The translations under genes and the position numbers were made by a program. Positions 17,373 through 24,392 of a stretch of DNA of 64,000 bases are shown here, one piece after another. The notes beneath the pieces were generated by a model. It was not told the DNA's origin. It saw nothing but the letters and a program-made list of their open reading frames with translations, and did no database searches. The stretch comes from Paenibacillus_D tarimensis_A (lineage in GTDB: Bacteria > Bacillota > Bacilli > Paenibacillales > Paenibacillaceae). Numbering within the stretch: position 1 is the first letter of the stretch; every line of letters begins with the position of its first letter. Where the stretch lies: NCBI GenBank assembly GCA_041281825.1, contig CP166298.1, positions 5,022,001 through 5,086,000 on the forward strand, written 5' to 3'.

Positions 17373-17510
17373 ACATAGGGATCTTTGAGCATGACATAGG
17401 GATCTTTGAGCGGAGCTCAAAGTCTCTCTGCTCCTCAAAGTCTCTCCGCTTCATAGGGATCTTTGAGCATGACATAGGGATCTTTGAGCGGGCTCAAAGT
17501 CTCTCCGCTT
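17373..17510 (-). repeat. Leader repeat, double copy abutting the SD of the 48-residue gene
   Basis: Two tandem units on the minus strand, each built of GCGGAGAGACTTTGAG, a short loop, CTCAAAGATCCCTATGT, CATG and again CTCAAAGATCCCTATG. The second ends directly against TAGGAGGG, the SD of the downstream gene. Related copies occur at 21868-21910 and 59689-59757, in the same orientation relative to the following gene. Confidence 0.9.
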
Positions 17511-17596
17511 CTCAAAATCCCTTAGCTCTCATACGTCGTGCAATCAGGGACGGCCGACGCCGCCCTCTGAGGCGTCTAATCCGTCGCGAAAGCCTT

Positions 17597-17746
17597 TTAA
17601 GGATTCATTGCACCGATCCGGGTGTTCGCCGTAGTGCCTTGCGTCTGGATCTGCGCCTTTGTTCCGGTGCCGTCCGCAGCTACGATCGCATTAAACAGCA
17701 GGACCACCACGATCAGCATCATAACTGCCATCAAAATATTCCTCAT
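17597..17746 (-). CDS. 49-residue Flp-pilin-like single-helix protein
   Basis: ATG at 17746 with AGGAGGTG about 8 bases upstream. MRNILMAVMMLIVVVLLFNA is a membrane helix; the tail TGTKAQIQTQGTTANTRIGA is polar and the protein ends MNP. It follows tadC (stop 17788), exactly where Flp pilin genes can sit, and is followed by a paralogue. Flp prepilins normally have a G/E-Y cleavage site, which I do not see, so 'Flp-like' is an inference from size, helix and position. Confidence 0.7.
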   Translation of the reverse strand: MRNILMAVMMLIVVVLLFNAIVAADGTGTKAQIQTQGTTANTRIGAMNP

Positions 17747-17787
17747 CCGCTCTTCACCTCCTCACTTGATTTTGCGTCATATACCGG

Positions 17788-18687
17788 TTAAGGGTTCAGC
17801 GACTGGAACAGCTTTTGCCCTTCCTGTACCCACGGATAAATAAAAATTTGAAACATATATAAGATTGGAATCCCTGCCAGTACAAACAGTACGTACGAGC
17901 CTGACTCCTTCCGGCTTTCCTTCGCGAGCTCCAGCTTTTCCTTGTAGTCCTGGATACGATCCCTGAGCAGCCGGTAATATTCTTCGCTCTCATGCTGCCT
18001 TAACGAGTCGATCGTTTCCACGAAACCTAGTCCTTCCTCTGTTCCGATCCGCTGTTTAAAGCGTTGCAGCGCTCCCTCCGCATCATGGTACCATTCGCCA
18101 AGCAGTCTTCCCAGATCGCCCCGAAGCACCCTCGCATACGGAATGCATCGCATCAGCTTTGTGTGAATATGCAAGGACGAACCGGAGAAATAAAGCAGCT
18201 GATTGCTGATCGTGTAGATCTCCTTCATAATTCGCTGCGCCCGGATCTGCTTAAGCCCCTCCAATATCGGACGGTCCCAAGCCGCTGACAGCATGAGCAG
18301 CGCCAACGCCGACGACCCTATCGGAAAATAGGCCGTCCCTATTCCGTATATGGCCGATATAAAATACCAGGCTCCGATCAAACATGGATTTAGCAGGAGA
18401 ACGACTCGTCTAAGCAGCACATAGACCGCGGGGTCTCCCCGGTAACCGCAGCCCAAGAGCAGGGCCTCTCTTTCTTGAAAAGAGATTTCCTTCCGGCTCG
18501 TCCGAACTGCCCGCAGCAGTCCGTCCGGCACCCTCCTGTTCTGCCAGTGCAGACCGGCAAGATGAAGCCATCTCGGCTTACGCGCAACCAGCGAGCTTAG
18601 AAGAGCTCCGACACAGACGAATCCAAGCGCATATTGTCCTGCCAAAGCCGCCCAAAGCAGAATCCGTCCGATTTCGCCAACCATCAT
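17788..18687 (-). CDS. tadC: TadC-like type II secretion system F domain protein
   Basis: 299 residues with membrane helices at the N-terminus (about 5-30), middle (about 95-140) and C-terminus (about 265-290, YVLFVLAGIPILYMFQIFIY), the arrangement of T2SSF inner-membrane platform proteins. With TadB it forms the platform on which TadA works. ATGATG at 18687 follows AAAGGTGG. It is 14 bases downstream of tadB. The sequence is more divergent than TadB; the call rests on layout plus operon order. Confidence 0.75.
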   Translation of the reverse strand: MMVGEIGRILLWAALAGQYALGFVCVGALLSSLVARKPRWLHLAGLHWQNRRVPDGLLRAVRTSRKEISFQEREALLLGCGYRGDPAVYVLLRRVVLLLNPCLIGAWYFISAIYGIGTAYFPIGSSALALLMLSAAWDRPILEGLKQIRAQRIMKEIYTISNQLLYFSGSSLHIHTKLMRCIPYARVLRGDLGRLLGEWYHDAEGALQRFKQRIGTEEGLGFVETIDSLRQHESEEYYRLLRDRIQDYKEKLELAKESRKESGSYVLFVLAGIPILYMFQIFIYPWVQEGQKLFQSLNP

Positions 18688-18701
18688 TGGTCCACCTTTC
18701 C

Positions 18702-19637
18702 TTACATTTTTTTACGGGATAAATAGAGCCCCATGCCAAACGAGACAAAGATAAGCACAAAGGCATGAAGCAGCATATCCCGTCCGTTCGGATCAAGAAC
18801 ATAATACGTGTAAGCTTGTTCCGGGTTATAGCGGACATTGATGCCCACAAACAACGCCAGAAAGAACAATGGCGAAAAATTCGCGATCCGGATTTCAAGC
18901 AGCCGGTTCCTCTCCTGCTGATTCGCCCGGCGCGCTTTGCGCATATCTGTGATCAATTCCTTTAAGTTATCCGCCACCGGATTTCCCTCCGCCAAAGCTA
19001 CCCTGATTATCTGCACGAAGTAATCCCCCCACAAATGACCGAGCGATGCCGAGAAAATACGCAGACTGCTTTCATCGTCTCCCTTAACGGACAGATTGCG
19101 GTATAACTGCTCAAAGTCGGATTGCATCGGACCAAGCAAACGCCGTTCCTCCACCATGCGCTGCAGAGCGGTGCGAATTTGTCTCTCCCCCGTAATTAAG
19201 TAACATTGATAAAACAATTCCACTGCAGGCAAAAAATCCATTCTTGTTTTTAATTGCCGGTTGATCTGTGAAAACCGCAGCCATAGATACAGCGCCGATC
19301 CGAACAGCAGACCCATAAGCAGGGCACCCCGCCAGCTTTGAAACATCACGGCCCCTCCCGCGGTTCCGGTCAGAGCCGCCAACGCGGACATCAGAAGGAA
19401 GGCTCCGGCATCAAACGGCCATCGCATCGCCTCCAGCAGCTCCGACAGATGCCGGTAAGGCCGTTCATACCGGGACAGCAGCCGCCCCATCCGATTCATC
19501 AGCCTGGCTTGACGATGGTAGCGCAGCCGCACCTGTTTACTTCCGCGCTCGGCCAGCAGCATTAAAATACTGCGGACCATAACAAAGCATAATGCAAAGA
19601 ACGCGCAGGCAGTCGGTATGATCCAGGCATCCCTCAC
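18702..19637 (-). CDS. tadB: TadB-like type II secretion system F domain protein
   Basis: 311 residues from the GTG at 19637, chosen because AGGAGGGAG lies 6-7 bases upstream; the open frame continues to 19868 but that part lies over tadA. Helices near 6-28, 87-130 and 245-300. The T2SSF core shows VELFYQCYLITGERQIRTAL and IIRVALAEGNPVADNLKEL. Inner-membrane platform protein of the Tad apparatus, between tadA and tadC. Confidence 0.8.
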   Translation of the reverse strand: MRDAWIIPTACAFFALCFVMVRSILMLLAERGSKQVRLRYHRQARLMNRMGRLLSRYERPYRHLSELLEAMRWPFDAGAFLLMSALAALTGTAGGAVMFQSWRGALLMGLLFGSALYLWLRFSQINRQLKTRMDFLPAVELFYQCYLITGERQIRTALQRMVEERRLLGPMQSDFEQLYRNLSVKGDDESSLRIFSASLGHLWGDYFVQIIRVALAEGNPVADNLKELITDMRKARRANQQERNRLLEIRIANFSPLFFLALFVGINVRYNPEQAYTYYVLDPNGRDMLLHAFVLIFVSFGMGLYLSRKKM

Positions 19638-19677
19638 AAAGCTCCCTCCTTTTTCCTTCACAGAGATAGAAGCCTCA

Positions 19678-21006
19678 TTATTTCTCTTCCGGAAACTGCC
19701 ATTCTCCGCTCCGCTCGTCATATGTAACCCAGTCTTTGACACGAACCAAGCCGTCCGCCCAGTAAAGACGTCCGATCCGAACGATTTTCCTTTTGCCGCC
19801 GCTCTGACGCATTTCAACTCCGATCTGCGTGACATACTCGGTAATGCGTTTCGTGAGCCGCTCGGCATTCATGGCTCTCCCGTCAAGCATGCACATATCG
19901 GTGATCGCTTCCGGAACATCCTCAAGTGTATTGGCATGGACGGTCGTCATGCTGCCGGCATGTCCTCTCGTACAGGCCCGTACATAAATGTTTGCATCAT
20001 TGTCCCTTATTTCGGCATGGACAATCCGCTGCGGCGATTGACGGAGCGCCAGCTTGAACGCTTGCCCGGAACTGTGCAGCGCATCCTCCTCATCCGCTTC
20101 GAATTCGATGATGTTCTTGTGCGGATAATCGCGCCGCAGCATCATTTCGAGCCGGTTCTCGATCGTCACGATCCTCTCTTCGTCCGGCAGCTCGGCGATC
20201 AGCGCTTTGATCAGATGTGTCTTACCTGAGTTTGTAGGCCCGATAATGACCACATTGTAACGGGCTTTAAGAATGTCGAGCAGCATCCGCCTCATACGTT
20301 CGTTAATCGTTTCCAGATCCGGCCGGCATAACAGGCTCAAGCCCGCTTGCTTTACGGTATAAAAGCGCAGCGTCATCGTCGGCTCTGATGTAAATCCGAA
20401 CCCCGTCATCGTTACCCTAGTCCCGTCCGATAGCATCACCTCCGCCCACCGTTTGCGCGGATTGATCCGGTCATTGTTAAACAGCACAAGATTTTGCTGT
20501 ATCCGCTCCACATCCCGCGCCGATTCAAAAGCAAACGGTGACGCCGCTGCCTTACCGTCCCGAACTTCAAAAATCTGTGTTCCGACCACTTGAATTTCTT
20601 CAAGTCCTTCCTTGGTGCGCAGCACGAGCTCCAGCACATTAAGCCCGATTACCTCTGCAAACAACGCTTCGGCAAGCGAAGGATATGGGTGATGATAACC
20701 CTGTATTTTATGAATTCTACTGCGTATCAGCCGGTCGGTAATCACAGCCAGCAGCTCCGTTCGTTCACCCGCAAATCCGAGGACCGCCCGGTTAAGCCGT
20801 TCGTTATGATGACGCCGCTCCTCCTCCGATATCCCTTGCGGCATCGCCAGAAAGCCACGAATGTCTTCCGCCAGCTTGCGGAAGGCGCGCTCCCCGCTTC
20901 CTTCTTCATCCGCTTCCATATCCGCATTCTCCAGCCCGGGCATCCGGATGCGCGCGGCGTATTCGGCTAGCGAAAACCGCTCATTATCGGCCATAGTTTC
21001 AGCCAT
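19678..21006 (-). CDS. tadA: TadA/CpaF-type secretion ATPase
   Basis: 442 residues from the ATG at 21006 (SD GGTGGG). Walker A IIGPTNSGKTHLIKAL, the Asp-box-like ERIVTIENRLEMMLRRDY, Walker B/His-box region RIVHAEIRDNDANIYVRACT and GHAGSMTTVHAN are all in place, as in hexameric PulE/VirB11-type ATPases that power pilus assembly. Standard Walker B acids are replaced in part (AEIRDND rather than GEVRG..), a mild divergence. Starts 2 bases after the cpaE stop, so the two are coupled. Cytoplasmic, associated with TadB/TadC. Confidence 0.88.
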   Translation of the reverse strand: MAETMADNERFSLAEYAARIRMPGLENADMEADEEGSGERAFRKLAEDIRGFLAMPQGISEEERRHHNERLNRAVLGFAGERTELLAVITDRLIRSRIHKIQGYHHPYPSLAEALFAEVIGLNVLELVLRTKEGLEEIQVVGTQIFEVRDGKAAASPFAFESARDVERIQQNLVLFNNDRINPRKRWAEVMLSDGTRVTMTGFGFTSEPTMTLRFYTVKQAGLSLLCRPDLETINERMRRMLLDILKARYNVVIIGPTNSGKTHLIKALIAELPDEERIVTIENRLEMMLRRDYPHKNIIEFEADEEDALHSSGQAFKLALRQSPQRIVHAEIRDNDANIYVRACTRGHAGSMTTVHANTLEDVPEAITDMCMLDGRAMNAERLTKRITEYVTQIGVEMRQSGGKRKIVRIGRLYWADGLVRVKDWVTYDERSGEWQFPEEK

Positions 21007-21008
21007 TT

Positions 21009-21854
21009 TCAGCCCACCCCGCCCCGATGCGCAATCAGTTTGCGGTACCATGGCTGACGTTCGATATCCGTTTTCCGGGCGATCAAATGTCTATCCATCA
21101 AATGCTGGGACGTCTTCGCCATCGCCTTCTTTCCTTGCGGATCAGAATGCAGCCACTCCTGCATTCTCCCGCTGTCAAGCTGGGACAGCAGCCCCTCCGT
21201 CAACTTCAAATCACCGATTAACGTTAAACCCGTCTCTTTTCGAATATCTCTCATTGGAAAACCTCCATTTTTCCATGGTGGATGAATAACAATTGCTTCG
21301 TACACGTCCGATGGAATCCCGAACAGCGGAGACACTTGACCGATCCACCGCTGTCCATCCTCCTGGAAGCTTGATAATGCGGCGGTGGTCGTCATAATTC
21401 GCGTATCGGCCTGCAGCAGTGCAGCCACGGTTCCGGCATTATCCCAATATGCGCTCACGTCGGCAACGGTCATGCGAAACGTTTCTTTTGCCGTTTTAAG
21501 CAAGTGAGCGATATCGTCAGGACTGAAAAACTCTGCCTGGTCCCGCATTAAATTGCCGAACAACACATGAAGTCCCGGGTTGTCCCGTATTCGGTAAGCG
21601 GCTCTGAGCAGCTTCTCGGATGTCAGCGTGCCCGCCTTCAACTCCGGCCGCAACCGGTCAAGCGTAACGGCGGGGTGATCAATGCCCAGATAACGGTGCA
21701 GCTTAGCGCTCTTCAAATTCAAGCAAAGAAAACCGACGGGCGATTCGCTTTCTTCTGCGATCCGATACGCGGTCGCGAATGCGGCCGCCGTTGTCCCGAT
21801 ATTCGGCGTCGTGCCGACAAAAGTAACCAGTGATGCGCCGTTCCGGTTCATCAT
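21009..21854 (-). CDS. CpaE/TadZ-like ParA-fold protein with degenerate Walker A
   Basis: 281 residues. Residues 8-25 (LVTFVGTTPNIGTTAAAFAT) occupy the place of a deviant Walker A but lack both lysines of KGGxGKT, so ATP hydrolysis is doubtful. The rest has a ParA-like alternation (HVLFGNLMRDQ, MTVADVSAYWDNAG). TadZ/CpaE proteins localise the Tad machine and often carry degenerate P-loops. SD AGGAGG directly abuts a copy of the leader repeat (21868-21910). Lies between rcpC and tadA. Confidence 0.7.
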   Translation of the reverse strand: MMNRNGASLVTFVGTTPNIGTTAAAFATAYRIAEESESPVGFLCLNLKSAKLHRYLGIDHPAVTLDRLRPELKAGTLTSEKLLRAAYRIRDNPGLHVLFGNLMRDQAEFFSPDDIAHLLKTAKETFRMTVADVSAYWDNAGTVAALLQADTRIMTTTAALSSFQEDGQRWIGQVSPLFGIPSDVYEAIVIHPPWKNGGFPMRDIRKETGLTLIGDLKLTEGLLSQLDSGRMQEWLHSDPQGKKAMAKTSQHLMDRHLIARKTDIERQPWYRKLIAHRGGVG

Positions 21855-21867
21855 GTCTTTCCTCCTT

Positions 21868-21910
21868 ACATAGGGATCTTTGAACGGAGCTCAAAGTCTC
21901 TCCGCTTTAA
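21868..21910 (-). repeat. Leader repeat, single copy abutting the SD of the cpaE-like gene
   Basis: Minus strand: GCGGAGAGACTTTGAG, CTCCG, TTCAAAGATCCCTATGT, then AAGGAGG, the SD. Here ATG is directly followed by TAA, and the whole element lies between the rcpC-like stop (21914) and the cpaE-like start. Confidence 0.9.
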
Positions 21911-21913
21911 GTC

Positions 21914-22618
21914 TCACGACTCGAGATCGAATGAAGCCGGACTGAAGGCAATGACAAGCTTCGCTTCACCGTGCTTGCACAAGCTGTCGATCTTAAGCCA
22001 CTGCGTCTCGGATAAATTCAAATTGACATAATCGATCATCGCGTTGGCATCTCTGCGGGAGGCATACATTCGCTCCTTGTCTCCGTTTGCCATAGAAAGC
22101 AGATTGGGGTTCTTCACATCATCAACCTCCTGATTGCCGGATGTCTTCACAGAAGCAACGACGATAAGCTCTTCGAATAAACGTGCCGACTCGCTCTCTT
22201 GTCCTGACACGTATAGAACGACCCGGTCGCCCGCCCGAATGCCGTTCGAAACCGACAGCACATAATCCCGCGGTATTTGAAAAGTCGCTTGATCCCGTCT
22301 CGGCAGCAGCCGATAAGGCGCAACCTTCCAAGCCAGCAGCGGCTCGCCTTCTCCGAGCGGGACTGCGGTTTCCAGACCGATGATCTGCGACACATCCGTT
22401 ACCATCTCCGACTCATAGGAAGCCGCTGCGATCTGCTTCGTCTGGAGTACGTCCCCGGTGATCCTCTCCCCGCTGCCCACAAAACGGTTCGGCACGATCA
22501 CTTCAACCGTTTCCTGCAGTTCGATTTGCTTCAGCTGCAGCATGTAAACGGCGTAGACAAGTACACCTGAGAGCAGCGCTGCTGTCAGACTGATCCATAA
22601 TTGTCGTTTGCGGTTCAT
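21914..22618 (-). CDS. RcpC/CpaB-like SAF-domain protein
   Basis: 234 residues. N-terminal membrane helix (LWISLTAALLSGVLVYAVYM), then a SAF-type domain (about 38-100: VEVIVPNRFVGSGERITGDV, VPLGEGEPLLAWKV) and a beta-rich C-terminal part (RAGDRVVLYVSG). CpaB/RcpC proteins assemble the outer part of Tad pili; in Gram-positives they are membrane-anchored outside the cell. First gene of the operon; an AGGAGG is present but unusually far (13 bases) from the ATG. Confidence 0.75.
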   Translation of the reverse strand: MNRKRQLWISLTAALLSGVLVYAVYMLQLKQIELQETVEVIVPNRFVGSGERITGDVLQTKQIAAASYESEMVTDVSQIIGLETAVPLGEGEPLLAWKVAPYRLLPRRDQATFQIPRDYVLSVSNGIRAGDRVVLYVSGQESESARLFEELIVVASVKTSGNQEVDDVKNPNLLSMANGDKERMYASRRDANAMIDYVNLNLSETQWLKIDSLCKHGEAKLVIAFSPASFDLES

Positions 22619-22664
22619 TCCGGTTATAACGCCTCCTTCTCATTCACCCGACCATGCAGGAAAC

Positions 22665-22710
22665 AAAAAAAGAACGCAGCAAGGACAATTCGTCCTGTGC
22701 TTGCGTTCTT
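22665..22710 (-). terminator. Terminator-like hairpin in the leader of the Tad operon
   Basis: On the minus strand a long stem AAGAACGCA...TGCGTTCTT with inner AGGAC/GTCCT pairing is followed by seven T. The nearest upstream gene on this strand is absent (the neighbour is divergent), so it stands between the presumed Tad promoter and rcpC and could be an attenuator. Confidence 0.6.
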
Positions 22711-22906
22711 CGCATAGCCGTTCTTAATGTTTATCGACATGATTATTAATAAGATGAGCTTATATTACCAAATTATTCCCCATCTGTCTATATCCAATTG
22801 GAAAAATGTCTAAAAATCGCAAAAATTGCCTCATGCGTATAATTTGATAATTGTTCCAGATACTAGACAAGTGCAAAACATTTATCATAAATGGAGGTTC
22901 AGAAGC

Positions 22907-23506
22907 ATGAACAACCTATGGAAAAAGCTGCTGCTAACTGCTGCCTTGACGGTCATTGCAGCTTCAATCACGGCAGCGGCTCCCGCGCCATCTGCCGAGC
23001 CCCGCGGCGATGAAGCATCCGGCCGTACACTGCAGCATGCCGGCTCCGATCTCAATAAGCGCGGAGGCCGTCATTGGAAGCACAGCGGCATGGGCGGGTG
23101 GATAACGGGAAACGGCGTACATCAGCGTATGTATATCACCTTGCTTGTGGAGAAATACGATCCGCAATCGCAAAAGGATTGGACACCGGTTCTTCAGGAG
23201 TCGGCAAGGCTGCGGAACGAAATGAAGGCTCTCGCGAAATCGCCGGACAAGGATAAAAACCAGATCTGGAAGGACAAAGATTTTCTAAACCGTCTGATGA
23301 AATCCCGGGAAAAACATAAAGATGTCTACAAACAATTTCATGAAGCGGTAAAATCTCAGGACGGCGGAAAAATCAAAGCCGCATTGAGCAACTTGCTCCC
23401 GGTGTACCGCGAACAAAACAGCATGCTGGAAAATGTACTGACCAAGCTTAAGCAACAGACATCGGCCATCGGCCCGGAAGTCCGGGATTATCATCGCATC
23501 GTTTAA
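22907..23506 (+). CDS. Secreted helical protein of unknown function
   Basis: 199 residues from the ATG at 22907, chosen for GGAGG 9 bases upstream and the signal peptide it starts (MNNLWKKLLLTAALTVIAAS, cleavage near TAAAPA). Residues 40-75 are Gly/Lys/Arg-rich; 80-199 are amphipathic charged helices (LVEKYDPQSQKDWTPVLQES, KQFHEAVKSQDGGKIKAALS), somewhat like Spy/CpxP-type helical periplasmic proteins, but without their motifs. A TATAAT at 22838 lies about 65 bases upstream. Divergent from the Tad operon. Confidence 0.7.
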   Translation: MNNLWKKLLLTAALTVIAASITAAAPAPSAEPRGDEASGRTLQHAGSDLNKRGGRHWKHSGMGGWITGNGVHQRMYITLLVEKYDPQSQKDWTPVLQESARLRNEMKALAKSPDKDKNQIWKDKDFLNRLMKSREKHKDVYKQFHEAVKSQDGGKIKAALSNLLPVYREQNSMLENVLTKLKQQTSAIGPEVRDYHRIV

Positions 23507-23512
23507 CCGCAG

Positions 23513-23548
23513 AAAAGGGACGTGTCCTACTAAAGACACGTCCCTTTT
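23513..23548. terminator. Bidirectional terminator
   Basis: Perfect 14-bp stem AAAAGGGACGTGTC/GACACGTCCCTTTT with an 8-base loop, between the convergent secreted-protein gene and ndoA. Confidence 0.9.
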
Positions 23549-23560
23549 GAGGTTAAAAGC

Positions 23561-23911
23561 CTAAAAGTCAATCAGTCCGACACTGATTTGCAGCGCTTCG
23601 TCTACCTTTTTCATCGTCTCGTCATCCAGGTGTGTTATCTTGTCGGTAAGCCTTTGTTTGTCGATCGTACGGATTTGCTCCAGTAAAATAACCGAGTCTC
23701 TATCAAATTCATGCGTCGCCGCGTCGATTTCAACATGCGTCGGCAGTTTGGCCTTTTGGATTTGTGCCGTGATCGCAGCGACAATTACCGTCGGGCTAAA
23801 ACGGTTGCCGATATCGTTCTGAATGACCAAAACAGGACGCACTCCACCCTGTTCCGATCCGACTACCGGTGACAAATCAGCAAAAAATACATCGCCGCGT
23901 TTAACGATCAA
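23561..23911 (-). CDS. ndoA: Endoribonuclease toxin NdoA (EndoA, MazF family)
   Basis: 116 residues, the usual length. MIVKRGDVFFADLSPVVGSE and GGVRPVLVIQND are the MazF/PemK signature; the family cleaves single-stranded mRNA (UACAU in Bacillus subtilis). Catalytic Arg is in GVRPVLVIQND and Thr in VAAITAQ. Three bases separate it from the antitoxin gene ndoAI. Synteny ydcC-alr-ndoAI-ndoA is that of Bacillus subtilis. Confidence 0.95.
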   Translation of the reverse strand: MIVKRGDVFFADLSPVVGSEQGGVRPVLVIQNDIGNRFSPTVIVAAITAQIQKAKLPTHVEIDAATHEFDRDSVILLEQIRTIDKQRLTDKITHLDDETMKKVDEALQISVGLIDF

Positions 23912-23914
23912 GCT

Positions 23915-24196
23915 CTACACCCCGCTTACAAGACGGCCGAGCGTGCTGTCGGCATCTTCCTCCGCTTGAAAGGCTTCCGAGGCCATATTCAAGTTGATTT
24001 TAGCCATTTCCAGATATCCTCGCTGCATCGATTCTCTGATTTGACGCTTTTTGCGCTCAATCAGATACAGCTTCATGGCTTGCCGAATAAACTCGCTGCG
24101 GTTCGAATTTTCTCTTGCTACAATCCCGTCCACTTCTTCAAGCAAGTGATCCGGCAAGCTGATCATGATTCTTTTGGTATTCTGCATATTGGCCAC
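23915..24196 (-). CDS. ndoAI: Antitoxin NdoAI (EndoAI, ribbon-helix-helix)
   Basis: 93 residues from the GTG at 24196, which has GGAGG 9 bases upstream and gives the same length as Bacillus subtilis YdcD; the longer frame to 24217 is less supported. N-terminal RHH fold TKRIMISLPDHLLEEVDGIV with NRSEFIRQAMKLYL, then a helical C-terminal tail that binds NdoA. Antitoxins of this kind repress their own promoter; an inverted repeat lies upstream at 24260-24292. Confidence 0.93.
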   Translation of the reverse strand: MANMQNTKRIMISLPDHLLEEVDGIVARENSNRSEFIRQAMKLYLIERKKRQIRESMQRGYLEMAKINLNMASEAFQAEEDADSTLGRLVSGV

Positions 24197-24258
24197 CAAC
24201 TCGCACCTCCAAAACATTTCCAGAAAACCTAGTTCTAGTATTTCGAAATTTATAACGA

Positions 24259-24292
24259 ATTATACACGAACATATCTATGCACGGTGTATAA
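24259..24292 (-). promoter_or_regulatory. Inverted repeat and -10 element upstream of ndoAI
   Basis: Perfect 8-bp arms TTATACAC and GTGTATAA separated by 17 bases, 63-96 bases before the ndoAI start. On the minus strand a TATAAT (24259-24264) overlaps one arm. This is the layout of an autoregulated promoter; no good -35 is visible. Confidence 0.45.
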
Positions 24293-24392
24293 CAATTATG
24301 ATGTATCGCAAAAGAGACAGGAATATCTTCTGTTGTTATTCGAGGCAAACTACGGAATTCCTCTCTATGCCAGACAAAAAAATGCTGGTAAT

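Noticed and set aside
19638..19868. N-terminal extension of TadB
   Set aside because: Lies over the tadA 3' end; strong AGGAGGGAG precedes the GTG at 19637.
22630..22740. 38-codon ORF running through the Tad leader hairpin
   Set aside because: No SD before its ATG; the T tract codes for Phe repeats, which looks accidental.
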